Below, piece by piece: positions 1 to 10,849 of a stretch of DNA of 64,000 nucleotides. Made by a program: the position numbers and the translations under genes. Below the pieces are notes generated by a model that was given only the letters and a program-made list of their open reading frames with translations, did no database searches and had not been told where the DNA came from. Every line of letters begins with the position of its first letter. The stretch's first letter is position 1. The stretch comes from Micromussa lordhowensis (lineage: Eukaryota; Cnidaria; Anthozoa; Scleractinia; Lobophylliidae): NCBI GenBank assembly GCA_964020085.1, contig OZ026596.1:8590739-8654738 (forward strand). Direction: 5' to 3'.

Positions 1-128
1 ATTTAATACTGGGGGTAACCCTGCAATGGACTAGCCCTACTCCATCCCTTCCAGGGGGGAGTAGAAATATTCCTAGACGCTTCAAGCTATTGAAACCAGA
101 GGTAGGCGGTGGTCTGATGAGCCACACC
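1..128 (+). repeat. tRNA-headed SINE, 3' part, cut by window edge
   Basis: The sequence matches the tail half of the SINE family found complete at 9183-9468, 16219-16705, 43128-43404 and 57196-57510, but lies in the opposite orientation. Shared landmarks are the TTTAATnCTnGGGnTAACCC block, the GGGGGGAGTAGAAATATTCCTAG block and a GTGGCTCATC-like end. The tRNA-like head lies upstream of the window. Confidence 0.75.
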
Positions 129-954
129 CTTGGCTTGGCTCGTCTTCTAGAATATTTTTGATCATCACATTTTCACGCTCAGAGTAAGGTAGGCTTCAAG
201 ATACAGGTGTTGGTCTTCTATATCTCTTTAATTCTGACAGGGCTCAAGGTTCTCCTCTTTCAGGCTTTCTACCCTTGCGTTGGTGTCATCTTACATTTTT
301 AAGCTGAGCGAGAATTTAAATTTGAATTTAAGCTCTCTTTAATATCATCAACACCGCGTATTGTATTGATGTGAAAGCTCTATAAACTTTGCACGCGTCC
401 TTCAAGTTTGGAAAGTGACCCTTGAAAATCGTTCGTTGATTTTCCAATAAATGTGCAGCTTCTTTAAACAGTTTTTAAGTGTCTCGGTTAACTCTTCAGC
501 CGTTTCAAGGCTGAGAAAAATTCCTTCTTCTTCTGCGCCTTGCTCGCTTACTCATGGACATGGCTAGCGTGTTCACCGCCTTCAGATGTTTGATTTATGG
601 AGAAGCGTACAAGCGTTTGATGAAAAAGATTCGTCTGAACAAGACAGTCCAATTTTTCTGTTTGTTCAGTGTTCCTTCAAGAGTTTCAACCATTAAAATC
701 CGCTCGCCAGTCGTACCCTTCCTGTCTTAGCAAAATCACACCAACTGTCAGTGTGTACGGGCACTTATCGTGATTTGTGTTAAACAGTTTGGAGTTTGAA
801 GTCCAGTAGCTGTGAAAATCATTTTATTAGTATTCTCGCGAACTGATTATAAACTAACGTCACTAACGTTTCTACATCTTCCCCCTAAACGTACGAAAAA
901 CGAGAAAACGTTGCCATTTTGACGACCTCCAGCCACTGCACACTAACTGATAGA
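129..954. other. Unassigned non-coding sequence
   Basis: I see no gene, RNA or clear element here. Reading frames are short and broken on both strands. It lies upstream of the acidic-protein gene and may include distal regulatory sequence. Confidence 0.4.
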
Positions 955-1346
955 GTGTTTCTGTCAAGGAACAATCGGCTGTTAGTTGCCCCGCAGAAAT
1001 GCCACGTTCTTCAAACAAACAAGCTATAGTTTTATGAGCTTCAAATTTCCAAGGGACAACTATCAGACCGATAGTTCAGCCACAAACACTCTATTGTCTT
1101 TATTGTTCATCACTAAATTTCCTTCCGCGCGCCAGTTCAAAAAAATATCGAACTGTTTTCAACTTTTTAGATGAAAGGTGTGAAATTAAAGCCAAATGTA
1201 CTTATTACAACTGATTGCGTCTTACAATTACTATCCATCCGGGTATTTTCCTCGGACGGGCACTATTTAAACAATAGAGAGTTTCTGTCGAAGAACTATC
1301 GGCTGATAGTTGCCCCGCGGAAATTTGCTGTTCTTAAAACAAATAT
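955..1346. repeat. Pair of diverged direct repeats
   Basis: The stretch 955-1020 and the stretch 1281-1346 are direct repeats. Both run from a GTTTCTGTC block through a CGGCTG(A/T)TAGTTGCCCCGC core to a GTTCTTnAAACAAA end. They flank about 260 bp and look like two copies or halves of a dispersed element. Immediately after the second copy (1342-1380) is a small hairpin whose arms read ATATTTGCCC and GGGCAAATAT. Confidence 0.6.
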
Positions 1347-1557
1347 TTGCCCGAGGAGCGAAGCTTCGAGGGCAAATATGCTAGTTTTAATTAAGAACAT
1401 CAGCAAATCAGCTACAAGCGCGAGGAGAAATGACGTGTTTCGAAGGAATGATGAAACAATGGCATCTACTGTTGACCAGTTGCGAGGTTGAAGCAGCTAG
1501 CGAGGTTAAAGAAGCCAGAGTTTTAGAATCAGTTCAAAGGACGACAAAAGCGTCATA

Positions 1558-3811
1558 ATGTCAGACGAAGTGTACATGACAAGGACAAGCTCTGCAAGCA
1601 ACACGGAAACAGAGCGAAGAGTTAACGCCACTCAGGTGATAGTGAACGTAACGAAAAAAATTCGATCGACAAGAATCGCATTTGCGATAGAATACAAGCG
1701 TCAAAGGATGAGATATTTCAAGTTTACGCACATTGTTGAAACGATGACTGGACCACCCATTGTGAACGTGAGCTACGTGTACCAGATAATCCCCACAAAT
1801 GAAACCAAGGTAAGAAAAATAAAATAAAAATAGATTGCAAAAGTAATTTTGTGGCGAATTTTATTTTGCGCGTTGAAAGAAGCCCGTTCTACGAGTACAA
1901 AAATGTTACCGCCCAAGCTTAAGTCCCATTTCACACTCCTCTAGGAGCCGTAAGTGTTTCCAGTTAAAAATCTCTGGCAAGTTAAATTAATAAAAAAAAG
2001 GAAAAAGCTCAATTCGGATTAGCGGCTTAACGGGAGAAAGGTAAAGAACAAACTAACACTTTCAACTGGTCAGAGATATGTTGCGGAAAACTATAAACTA
2101 GAGGATTATTCACAAACAGTCATTATTATCCTTATCTATAAACATTGCCAGCTATCTGTCTCTGGCGATGAGAACCCACAGATACTTGGCTGTGTATAGC
2201 ACCGTCGCATAGCAACTGCGTTGTGCAGAGCGTGGTCGCATAGCCTCTTGGGTTAACATTAAGCATTTGACAGTATTTATATGCGGATGTAGAAAATACA
2301 AATATATCCACCAAGTCGGTATAGACGATTGGATATCTTTCAAAAAATACAAAGGTGTAAACGAGAACAAAAGAATTAATACAGAACAAAACAAAAGTGT
2401 CCTTCACAATTACTGTTTTCATGGCTAGTCTGACACGTGTGTTTCGTCACTCTCTGCCAAGGTGGTAGAGCTTCACAATTACTCCGAAAGAAAGATTTTA
2501 TAGACCTAGGATATCATTCCAGTAACGTACGCAAGGGTTTTTACCTACGTGAAATTCAGGCAGTTATTTACTATTGCATCTCAACTCTCATTTAAGGAAG
2601 AAGAGGAAAAAGAGGAGGAAGCAGATGAGAAGCAGGGAGAGGAGGAGGAGGAAGAAGATATGGAAGAAGAAGAAGAAGAAGAAGAAGAAGAAGAAGAAGA
2701 AGAAGAAGACTACAAGGATGATGTTGTTGATGATGATAATGACAATAATGATGATGAGAGTGAAGTGGAGCATGAAGAGGACATCTTAACTGTCATCAGA
2801 AGGGTTCTCGCAAATCAAGAAGAGAAGAGGAGAGAGCATCATGAAGAAGAGAACGAAAAGGACGATGATAATGATGACGACAGCAGTGGTGATGGTGACG
2901 GTGATGATGATGACGACACCAGTGGTGAAGGTAACAGTGGAGGTGATGATGATGATAGTGATGACAATGACGATGATGAGAGTGAAGTGGAACATAAAGA
3001 GAACATTTTAACAGTGATCAGAAGGGTTCTTGCAAATCAAGAAGAGAGGATGAAAGAGCACGAGGAAGAAAAGGAAGAGGAAAATGATGATGATGACGAT
3101 GGCAGTGGTGATGGTGATGATGATGAATATGACGGGGTAGGTGATGGTGATATTGATGTTGAAGTTGATGATGATGATGATGACGATGGCAGTGGTAATA
3201 GTGATGATGACGACGGCAGTGTTGGTGGTGAGGACGATGGATATGATGTTGAAGTTGATGACGATGGTAGTGGTTATGATGGTGATGATGATGATAACGG
3301 CAGTGGTGGTGGTGAGGACCATGGATATAACGGTGAAGATGATGATGATATTGGTGTTGAAGTTGACGATGAAGGTAACGATGACGATGATGAAAGGGAA
3401 GTGAGCCAGAAAGAGGGCATCGAAGTTGACATAACGATTGTCCCTGCAAAACAAAAGCAGAAAATAGAACGGATTGAGGGAGAGAAAGATGACGATGAAG
3501 AAGACAACGACGACGATAATGAAGATGGTGACGATGACCACGAAAAACAGGTGAAGGTTAAAGAAGAGGAAGACGATGTGAAGGTCAGGGAAGGGGAAGT
3601 GACAGCGAAGGTCAAGAAAGCGGAACAAGAAGCGGACAAGGAAGAAGACGAAGTGAATGTTACGCGAGAACACGAGGAGGAAGAGGAACAAGAGACAGTG
3701 CAAAAAGAGAGGCCGAAGATTAAACAAGCGCGTAGAAGACGAAATATTATAGTTGGCTGGCTGTGCAGCAAAATTGTTAAAGCTTTTGTTAAAAAGAAAG
3801 TTCTTTTGTAA
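1558..3811 (+). CDS. Orphan acidic repetitive protein, two exons
   Basis: Coding exons are 1558-1809 and 2597-3811. The first ends at a consensus donor (GTAAGA) and the second follows a pyrimidine-rich stretch ending in AG; both joins are phase 0, giving 488 residues. I do not recognise the family. Residues 1-84 are a mixed, fairly basic segment (including VNATQVIVNV and YFKFTHIVET) with no signal peptide that I can see. Residues 85 to about 455 are mostly Asp and Glu with Gly/Ser spacers, and include a poly-Glu run encoded by a GAA microsatellite. An ILTVIRRVLANQEE unit occurs twice, 78 residues apart. The last 30 residues are basic and then hydrophobic (QARRRRNIIVGWLCSKIV...KKK). An in-frame stop lies 51 bases before the ATG, and AATAAA follows at 3905. 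Acidic biomineral, chromatin-associated or calcium-binding roles are possible, but nothing here decides between them. Confidence 0.65.
2663..2709 (+). repeat. GAA trinucleotide microsatellite in coding sequence
   Basis: This is an almost pure GAA run encoding about 15 consecutive Glu residues in the acidic protein. Such runs vary in length, so the Glu tract is probably polymorphic. Confidence 0.9.
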
Positions 3812-3904
3812 CGCGTTAGATATTCGACTTTTAAATTCAAGCCAGTAGACCTTGTGAAGTTTACTCTCTTATCATGATACGTTACCATCTCAGTGTACAT
3901 TTAT

Positions 3905-3910
3905 CAATAA
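3905..3910 (+). terminator. Poly(A) signal of the acidic gene
   Basis: AATAAA lies about 95 bases after the stop codon of the acidic-protein gene, within an AT-rich 3' region. It is a plausible 3' end for that transcript. Confidence 0.6.
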
Positions 3911-4141
3911 ATCAAGTTTTAAATGAAACAATTGTGGTAGCTGTATTCCTTTTAGTAGCCCGTCCTTCTATTAGGTCCTTCTTCTAAGAGGAGCCTATTT
4001 CAGGGATACAAAAAAAAACAAACGTCATCGTGCTTCTCCAAGAATTGATGGTTCGTTCAGTGTTAGTGGCTCGCCGAACAACAACTACATGAAAAGCGCA
4101 ATGTGACTCAAATCTGCTTCGTTTTCGGCTCAAATTGTAGT

Positions 4142-4495
4142 TTAACCCTTAACAGCCTAACTGGACACTAAAAAATGCCGTTTTTTGCCGTAAAATCCGA
4201 TTTTTTGCTGCCATAACGCTAAATGGACCTCACATTTACTGAAAAAGCGATTTTCTACTAAAAAGGAAGTTTTCTTTGAAGATGAGGCACATAAATGTAC
4301 AATATTTTAATTGGGCGCATGCGTCGGAAAGCGGTCGATATCCAAAACGGACAGTTGTGCGGATAGACCTATCCTAGCTCTATAATCTGCTTATCAAGAA
4401 TATCTGGTGGCGTTAAATTGATGACGTCACAAGTGGTACAAAGAGCATGACCAATTATAGACGCCTATATGCGTGGTTAGGACGTTAAGGGTTAA
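4142..4495. mobile_element. TTAA-ended MITE
   Basis: The ends are inverted repeats starting TTAACCCTTAAC; the left continues AGCCTAAC and the right reads GTCCTAACC on the opposite strand. The TTAA termini and 354-bp size without a reading frame fit a non-autonomous DNA transposon with piggyBac-like TTAA targets. The family assignment is inference from the target and CCC start only. Confidence 0.65.
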
Positions 4496-4990
4496 TCATT
4501 ACTCATCCAAAAGCCGATTCTCGAAGTCTATGCCAGGGCTTCAGGAAATCAGAAAGCGATTTTTGTCACTGTTGCTGTTACCCTTCGCTTATCAGGAAGC
4601 CTACACAATGACGGCGACAATTCCATTCGGCGTATCTCTAGTATCGGTTAAAAACCAAGCCACGGCTGAAGATGTAAAGACAGTTTATTACAAATAGCAA
4701 TATACAAAATTAGCCGTTGTGGTTAAACAACCTAAAAAAAGCACGCAGAATTTGGTCCTTGTATGTTGTTTGCACAGGACAACTAACAAGGTAGCACTAT
4801 GTATAAAGGACGTGCAAAGACGTGCAAAGTCATTGTACTATTAATTAATGCTTTTCGTGGTTTACTTTAGCTGTCCGTTGAGTTCTCGCCCCATCACAAT
4901 TTTCTGAAAATCGACAACTGGTAGGAAAAAGCACTTTTACGCCGAAGAAAGTCTTCCTTGCTGAATTCTTTTCTCGCAGTTTCCACCTTC
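4496..4990. other. Unassigned non-coding sequence
   Basis: No gene or clear element is seen. The short frame starting at 4473 runs out of the MITE and carries no recognisable protein. Confidence 0.4.
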
Positions 4991-5180
4991 CCTCAGCTTT
5001 ATTTACTCCCGAGGAGGGGGGGGGGGGCAGGGGTTCTCGTCGTACATTTTAGGGGTTGAAAAAGAGGTTTTGTTACCTCTTAGGGCGTTGAGCCTCAAAA
5101 CTTCCAAAGAGGGAGCTTTTGCGGTACCTTTAAGGGTATCGAGTGGACAAATATGACAGGAGATGATGTGTGGTTTTCGG

Positions 5181-5212
<32 letters not shown>

Positions 5213-6469
5213 ATTTATTCACTCACGCTTAAGACAAGTTACAGAGGATCGTTATGTACATCACAGGTTACTTAAGGAGAATAATTAGGAAATTTATTTA
5301 ATTAATTGGAGCCTAGAGGCCAAAGGAACCGTAAGGTTTTCGAGTTGACCTCTAGTAACTATTTTCAGTTAATTTTAATAAAAAAAAGATTAGGAGCAAC
5401 AAGAAGAAAGAGACTAGACCCAGTTAATAATGCATACGTTTGATAATATTGATTTAAAATGCTTTTACGCAACTCCTATGAGCATTGTTTAAACAGTAGA
5501 TATTGTTTTACTTCTTTGGATGATATGTACTGAGATCTTTCAAGTAAGAAGGGATATCATGCCAGAGGTCAATCGCCTTATAGGAAAACATTTGTTTCCC
5601 AGTGTTGGTTCGAATATATGGTTTGCAAAAGTTTTGATTTGATGCGTACCTTGTGTTGTATATGTGTCTGCTTTTGGCATATTGAAATAAGTTATCAAAC
5701 ACCTTTGGTAAGAACCCTTTATGCCACATATGCGTAAATTTTAGCATGCAGGCGGTAAACATTATCTACTGTTAACATGTCTAGAAGGTTTAAGAAAGGG
5801 AGAGCGCTTTCAGTGTAAGGCCCAAATGTTGTTGCAAAAAACATTAATCTTAAAACCGTATTCTGTTTAGTTTGCAACTTTTGCAAATGCGCTTTATAAG
5901 CACTTCCCCAAGCTATTACGGCATACGATAGATAAGGGTAGATAAGGTTATAATAAATTTGTTTCAATTGATGAATAGATAGATAGTGCCTTAGTTTTGA
6001 AATAATACCTATATTACGTGAAACACGAGAACAAATATAGGAGATATGATATTTCCATGATAGTGATTCATCTATCATAACACCTAGATATTTTATGTGA
6101 TCTTTTTTTCTTAATATGTGGCACGATCCATCCATGCTATGTAATTTTACTTCCATATTTCCAGAAACTTTCCTAGAAGATTTAATTATCATATAACAGG
6201 GTTGTCAAAAAGCGCCGGCGACCGGCGATATCGCCGGCTACTCTGAGGTTTTCGCCGGCTACGAATTGTCGAGAAAAAGGGGAAAAATAAAAAAAAATAA
6301 ACCAATGTAGAAGAGGAAGAAAAACGCTGGCAAGTAACAATAACGATAAATACCGGTAAAGAAACGAAAACGAAAGAAGGAAAGTTGTCGAGCCACGCTG
6401 TACACCATTTGTTCCCACGCGTTGTCTGTAATATGATATACGTAACAAAATTAGATGCACGCAATTTGT

Positions 6470-6783
6470 TTACATTTCATTTTGCTTCTGCGGCGGCTAA
6501 ATGAAGATAAGCTTGAAATCAATGAACCGTCAAATGAATATTTTACGGGTTAGCCGTAACTTTGTTTTTCAACAAACGTCAAGTAAACAGATACAATTTC
6601 CGATCAAAGTTATTCGGGTTTCCGTCTTACGAAACCGGAATAACTTTGGTCGGAAATTGTATTTGTTTACTTGAGGTTTGTTGAAAAACAAAGTTACCGC
6701 TAAACCGTAAAAGATTCATTTGACGGTTCATTGATTTCAAGCTTATCTTCATTTAGCCGCCGCAGAAGCAAAATGAAATGTAA
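6470..6783. mobile_element. Foldback element inside the hAT-like transposon
   Basis: A near-perfect inverted repeat of about 150-bp arms starts TTACATTTCATTTTGC and ends with its complement. Arms include GCTTGAAATCAATGAACCG and, near the centre, ATCAAAGTTATTC. There is no reading frame. It sits wholly inside the hAT-like insertion, making the innermost layer of the nest. Confidence 0.8.
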
Positions 6784-7128
6784 TAGCTTCATTAGGCAAG
6801 AATTTCTGCTTGTAATCTAATTGATGTAGCGCCTTGACTGTGCTTTCGCGAATCACTATTTTGCGAACTCGTTTCGCAAGACTATTTGAAATGGGCTGGC
6901 TTTACAGTTTACGTACGGTAACGCTATTTTCAATAAAGGTAAATTTCTTTCATCGTTTAATATTCTTTATAAAATCCTCTTCCACGTACGCGAAGTTAGA
7001 TTTCTGCACGTGGCGATGACGCGATGTTTTAACAGCCGACAAGGTATCAAATGTCTCTTACACAACTGATTACCACGCGGAAGTTACATGCAAGTATTCT
7101 GATCAAGTCTCGCTCCTGGTCTCGCAAA

Positions 7129-7186
7129 ATGTCTAAGCGACAATCCTCTTTAGTTAACTTTTTCAGCAAAAGATCACGAAATGAAG
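7129..7186 (+). pseudogene. Remnant hAT-type transposase first exon
   Basis: The ATG at 7129 opens MSKRQSSLVNFFSKRSRNE and meets a GTAAGG donor after 58 bases. A short Ser/Lys start with a FF-K motif is typical of the beginning of hAT/ZMYM-like transposases. No downstream transposase exon remains before the element's right end, so this is a fossil. The match is by eye only. Confidence 0.45.
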
Positions 7187-7904
7187 GTAAGGTCATTGTA
7201 CATGAGAAAACTATCAAATTAACTATCAAACTACTAGGGAATTTAATAACACTGAAAGTGTTAAACAGAGGGGTGAAAACACTTTTAAACTCCATTTCAA
7301 TAAAGAGGTAAAACAAGTGACTGATAAATGATTTTCTTTTATGAAAAAAGAGTGATACATGTAGAATTAACTGCTCTCAGGAAAGGCAGTTTTAGCAAGT
7401 GTGAAAACACCAAATCCATTTTGCTCCCGGGGGCTTCGCCCCCTGGACCCCCAACGGGGCGCTGCCCCTGTACCCCGCTGGGGGCCTCGGCGGCCCCCAG
7501 ACCCCTCGCCTCTGGGGTGTCTCCGACACCCAGTGCCATCTACTTTCTCTTTATCTCCATCTACTTAAAAACTTTTTGACAACCCTGCATATAATTAGTT
7601 TTACTAAAGTTAATAGACAGTTTGTTGACATCGCACCATTCCTTAACTTTCTCCAATTCAGAATTAATTAGCGTTTCAAGGTCTTTCAAGTTGCAGGCTG
7701 AAGAAAAGAGATTAGTATCATCCGCAAATATCCTGGATTGGTACCTCTTAGCTCTTAGGGGTGAAAATATTTTTAGCCACGCCCACAAAACAGGATCTTG
7801 ATCCATCTTAGGGGTTCTTTCAAAGATTTTCGACGAGCACCTCCATCCTTTATATATGGGAGTCCTCCCCCCCCCCCGGTACTTACTACCTCAAGGTCTC
7901 CAAG

Positions 7905-8735
7905 GATATAAACTCTACTGAATCCTGAGGAAAAATAGCAATTTACGGACTACAATTGCAAGTAGCTTTGATAGGTGCGGACAACGCGTAAATGCCTCAT
8001 AAAAACAGAGCATTTGACTTAAGGCGTTGTCCTCTTTTCTCAATATTTCAGTGGTCTTTTTAATATAAAATTATCTGTCAATGTTTCTCAATCTTCTTTA
8101 TTCTGGTATAAGAAACATGTCAGTGGAGTTGACCGCGAACGGGAGTCCGTGTCGCGGGGAAGGGTTACTTGACCATTATTCCACTATGAGTTGGTTATGA
8201 TCATCTCGTATCCAGCAAGCGCGAGTGGAACAATTGTTTTATTAGAAACCTTCCCCAAAATATAGAAAACTAAACTAAAATAAAAATAAAAACGTTCCAA
8301 AACCAATTGCGCTAACGCTAACAATATTTGTAGAGCAACGGTATAATGGCTCATAACCCATGATGGCTAAGCCAATGAAAACACTCGAATTATATCATCC
8401 AGTGACGTAGTTTTTAATAAATTAAGAGGGATATACGACTTAAATACTTGTATCAGCTCATCAACTAAAAAAGCTTTCTCGCGCAAGAAAAGATCTCCAA
8501 AAGACGCCGCAAGGAAAACTGAGTTTGTTTGCATGCGTAATCTCTCGAAAATGAAGAGCAAACCAACAAAAAAATACATAAGGCAATGTTTTTCTATTAA
8601 AATGAATACCACATAGAACAATTCAGGCATTTTTGAGGACAAAAAAATCCTACAAATTTTGCACCTAGTTTTTGACCAACCCCTTAATAAGGCCTCGTCC
8701 ACTCTACACCAAAGAAATTAGAAAACGCAGCTTCA
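7905..8735. other. Non-coding, probably old repeat sequence
   Basis: Part of this stretch (about 8130-8260, with ATTCCACTATGAGTTGG and GAGTGGAACAATTGTTTTA) resembles a MITE end whose relative is near 61960-61980. A 111-residue frame on the minus strand (8367-8702) has no recognisable features. No gene is called. Confidence 0.4.
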
Positions 8736-8950
8736 TAGACGTATTCGGCTAACGTGTTTACATCCTTGTTGCCACCCAATTCAGATCACGTGATGATTCA
8801 TTTGGGAGGTTACAATTGTGCAATTTGCTACGCGTAACTGCGTGCATGAGGGTACGTGCAAACAGAACAATTGTAACCTCCCAAATGAATCATCACGTGA
8901 TCTGAATTGGGTGGCAACAAGGATGTAAACACGTTAGCCGAATACGTCTA
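8736..8950. repeat. Near-perfect palindromic element
   Basis: Arms of about 84 bp (8736-8819 and 8867-8950) are almost exact reverse complements, separated by 47 bp. Arm landmarks are TAGACGTATTCGGCTAACGTG and ATCACGTGATGATTCATTTG. The size and absence of coding fit a foldback MITE; low divergence between arms suggests a young copy. Confidence 0.85.
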
Positions 8951-9182
8951 TTGCTGCGGTTAGGCGTACCGTCCACACTAATCTGGACCGAAAACGAAGC
9001 TTTTCGAAATGCGCTTCAAACCGGAGGAAGTTGAAAACGCCGGCTTTGCGTTTTAGTGTACACAGAAAACACTTTGAAAACGGAGTTTTTCGAAAACGAT
9101 GACGTCTTGATCCCTAACCTTCGAGTGCAGTCAAGCTTTTCTGCCACCGGTGATTGCTGCGTTTCCAAATTGATCCTGCGTA
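8951..9182. repeat. Dispersed element interrupted by a SINE (left part)
   Basis: A run with CCGTCCACACTAATCTGGACC and repeated GAAAACG blocks looks like one end of a MITE; the matching sequence resumes at 9478 (GTTTACACGGAGTGAAA). The SINE at 9183-9468 sits between them, flanked by TCCTGCGTA on both sides. Confidence 0.5.
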
Positions 9183-9468
9183 GTAAAGTCTGCATACGAG
9201 CCAAGTGGCCGGAGCTTATCCCGGTTTCCGTGGCATGAAGCGACTAGGAATATTTCTACTCCCCCCTGGATGGGATGCCAGTCCATCGCAGGGTTATCCC
9301 TAGCATTAAATTCGCCGGTACCCATTTATACACCTGGGTGGAGAGAGGCACTGCGAGAGTAAAGTGTCTTGCCTAAGAACACAACGCAATGTCCCAGGCC
9401 AGGGCTCGAACCCGGAGCGCTCGCTCTGGAGTCGAGCGCACTAACCATGAGGCCACCGCGCCTCCCCG
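9183..9468 (-). mobile_element. Complete tRNA-headed SINE with target duplication
   Basis: On the minus strand the head starts near 9466 with GGCGCGGTGGCCTCATGG, an A-box-like segment, followed by a B-box-like GGGTTCGAGCCC. The tail ends near 9186. Direct repeats TCCTGCGTA at 9174-9182 and 9469-9477 are the target-site duplication. This is the cleanest copy of the family in the window. Confidence 0.85.
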
Positions 9469-9477
9469 TCCTGCGTA

Positions 9478-10540
9478 ATGTGGATGCGTTTACACGGAGT
9501 GAAATCTCAGTTTTCAAATTTCTCTGGCGTAGTCTGGATGGCTTTTAACTCTTTTTGTAATTTAGTAGATTCTTTTGTCGGTAAAAGTATAATTTGAGCT
9601 TGATATAACCACATTGTCGCGCGGGACCAGTCCAGTTTAATTTTTGTAATGAATTCGATAATAATCTGTTAACGCGCCAAGTTTTAAGACGCTTTTGGAT
9701 ATCACCGCGATAAAAATTGCTGACAGACTCATTTGTAATTTGTGCGTGGGAACTGATTTAGGCGGCCGCGGTTTGGCCTGCGAGCAGGCTCTTCGCGTGG
9801 CAAGTACTTACTTTCCTACTTTCTTTCTCCACTGAGCGCCTGCTCGCAGGTTAGCGGCGGTTGATAATTTATGACGTTAAGGACAATAGCATGACTTAAG
9901 GCTATAAAAGGAGTGAAAATTAGACTTGTTTCCCACCAAAATCCCAACCAAATGAAAAGTTTGACACGAAAGCGCCAAGTCAGCCACCACGGACATCGGT
10001 AAAACGCGATGGATATCTACCTCGCTCTTTGCAACTCGGGGGACATTCTCCACTTTTCACAATCTTCTTGAAATTTGAGGGAAGACATACAAAAAGCTCA
10101 ACAACAGACATTGATAGCATACGAATTTCTGTCGCTTTATTTGGCGTAAAAAGTACGAGCACCCAAATGAATTCCTGCACGACACCAAAATACCTTTAAA
10201 TACGAATTACATAATTTCTAAAAAAGCATTTAATCATTTAGTTAATAAAATACATTTGCCCAAAAGGTATATATTCTCAAACATCTGAACGTGGAACGTC
10301 TGAAAAGTGTTTCTAAAAGAGGGCACCATTGTCAATTTGTATACTGAACCACCAAATGCTAAACTTGACTCCAACATATTTTTATATGCGAAGCATTAAC
10401 TTTTAGGATATATACAGAACCTTTCTAATATAGGGATATACGATACAAGATACAAATTATGCGTTCCAGTTACACTGACTACCTCGCTCTCAAACATTAT
10501 CAGTTGAAATTCAGTGAGCGAGTTTTATTATCTGTTCGCT
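9478..10540. other. Non-coding sequence with a small palindromic MITE
   Basis: The rest of the SINE-split element runs to about 9600. At 9777-9850 a palindrome has arms CCTGCGAGCAGG and CCTGCTCGCAGG; a related one lies at 39301-39409. No gene is seen. Confidence 0.45.
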
Positions 10541-10584
10541 TTTGCGTAGCTCCGTGTTTATAAAGTTCGCGCGCGTGCGACATG

Positions 10585-10836
10585 CGCTAACCAATCAGAG
10601 AAAAGATCTCGCCTCAGCCAATCATGTACAAAACCAAAACCACCACGTGACGTTTCCCGCGCTGACTATCGGTTACACATTTTCCCACGTTTTCAACCTG
10701 TTATACAGTTTCAGATGCTTCACATCGAGCTCTGATTGGCTAATTCATTATTATTTGAGACCACAGGGCACTGCTATAAATACTTTTACATTCATTGGAG
10801 TCCAATCGCTGAACTCTCCCTTTCCCACCCAATAAA
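10585..10836 (+). promoter_or_regulatory. CCAAT-box cluster, TATA box and AATAAA: promoter or LTR-like
   Basis: Within 250 bp there are CCAAT or inverted ATTGG boxes (AACCAATCAG at 10588, AGCCAATCAT at 10616, TGATTGGCTAA at 10733, and more near 10793), a TATA-like CTATAAATAC at 10772 and AATAAA at 10830. CCAAT-TATA-AATAAA in this order would fit the U3-R part of a solo LTR or an orphan promoter. I could not find matching LTR ends or a coding gene directly downstream, so the nature is open. Confidence 0.35.
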
Positions 10837-10849
10837 GCGTTAAGCCTAG

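Larger units (their letters stand above)
6197..7587 (+). mobile_element. Non-autonomous hAT-like transposon inside the LINE
   Basis: Terminal inverted repeats are CAGGGTTGTCAAAAAG (6197) and CTTTTTGACAACCCTG (ending 7587), flanked by CATATAA at 6190-6196 and 7588-7594. The CAGGG ends and 7-8 bp duplication fit hAT elements. A likely first coding exon of a transposase remains at 7129-7186 (starting MSKRQSSLVNFF, ending at a GTAAGG donor); the catalytic part is gone. A GC-rich block of CCCC/GGGG repeats lies at 7420-7530. Confidence 0.75.
5181..7740 (-). mobile_element. 5'-truncated non-LTR retrotransposon (LINE), RT part
   Basis: On the minus strand, 7740-7595 encodes the reverse-transcriptase segment with the catalytic FADD box (IFADDTNLF), ending KLSINFSKTNYM. 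After the hAT-like insertion, 6196-5508 continues in the same sense with IIKSSRKVSG, then YLGVMIDESLSW and a thumb/C-terminal region ending in LWHDIPSYLKDL. Removing the insertion plus one copy of its target duplication rejoins NYM to IIK in frame. A frame break near 5755 separates the last 84 residues. The 3' end at 5181-5211 is a short TTG array (AAC on the plus strand). The layout fits a Jockey/CR1-like LINE. The 5' end is missing, so it is dead. Confidence 0.8.
4998..7882. mobile_element. Foldback-type element split by a LINE
   Basis: The two outer parts (about 5006-5180 and 7741-7881) face each other. Both begin with a G-rich run, followed by a GGnnCTCGTCG block and a TTAGGGG block, in opposite orientations. 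This suggests one element with inverted arms that was opened by the LINE insertion between them. A related G-run start is seen at about 34122. The ends are approximate. Confidence 0.45.

Noticed and set aside
986..1491. Two consecutive plus-strand frames before the acidic gene
   Set aside because: They overlap a pair of dispersed repeats and have no motif; the sequence looks like non-coding flank.
3008..3900. Long minus-strand frames opposite the acidic gene (up to 239 residues)
   Set aside because: They are complements of GAT/GAA repeats, giving Ile/Val/Phe or Ser/His runs with no domain; the plus-strand gene explains them.
7328..7579. Pro/Gly-rich frames on both strands
   Set aside because: They come from a GC-rich repeat block within the hAT-like element.
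8367..8702. 111-residue minus-strand frame
   Set aside because: It has no recognisable motif, no clear splice or poly(A) context, and sits in repeat-rich sequence. Chance is the simplest explanation.
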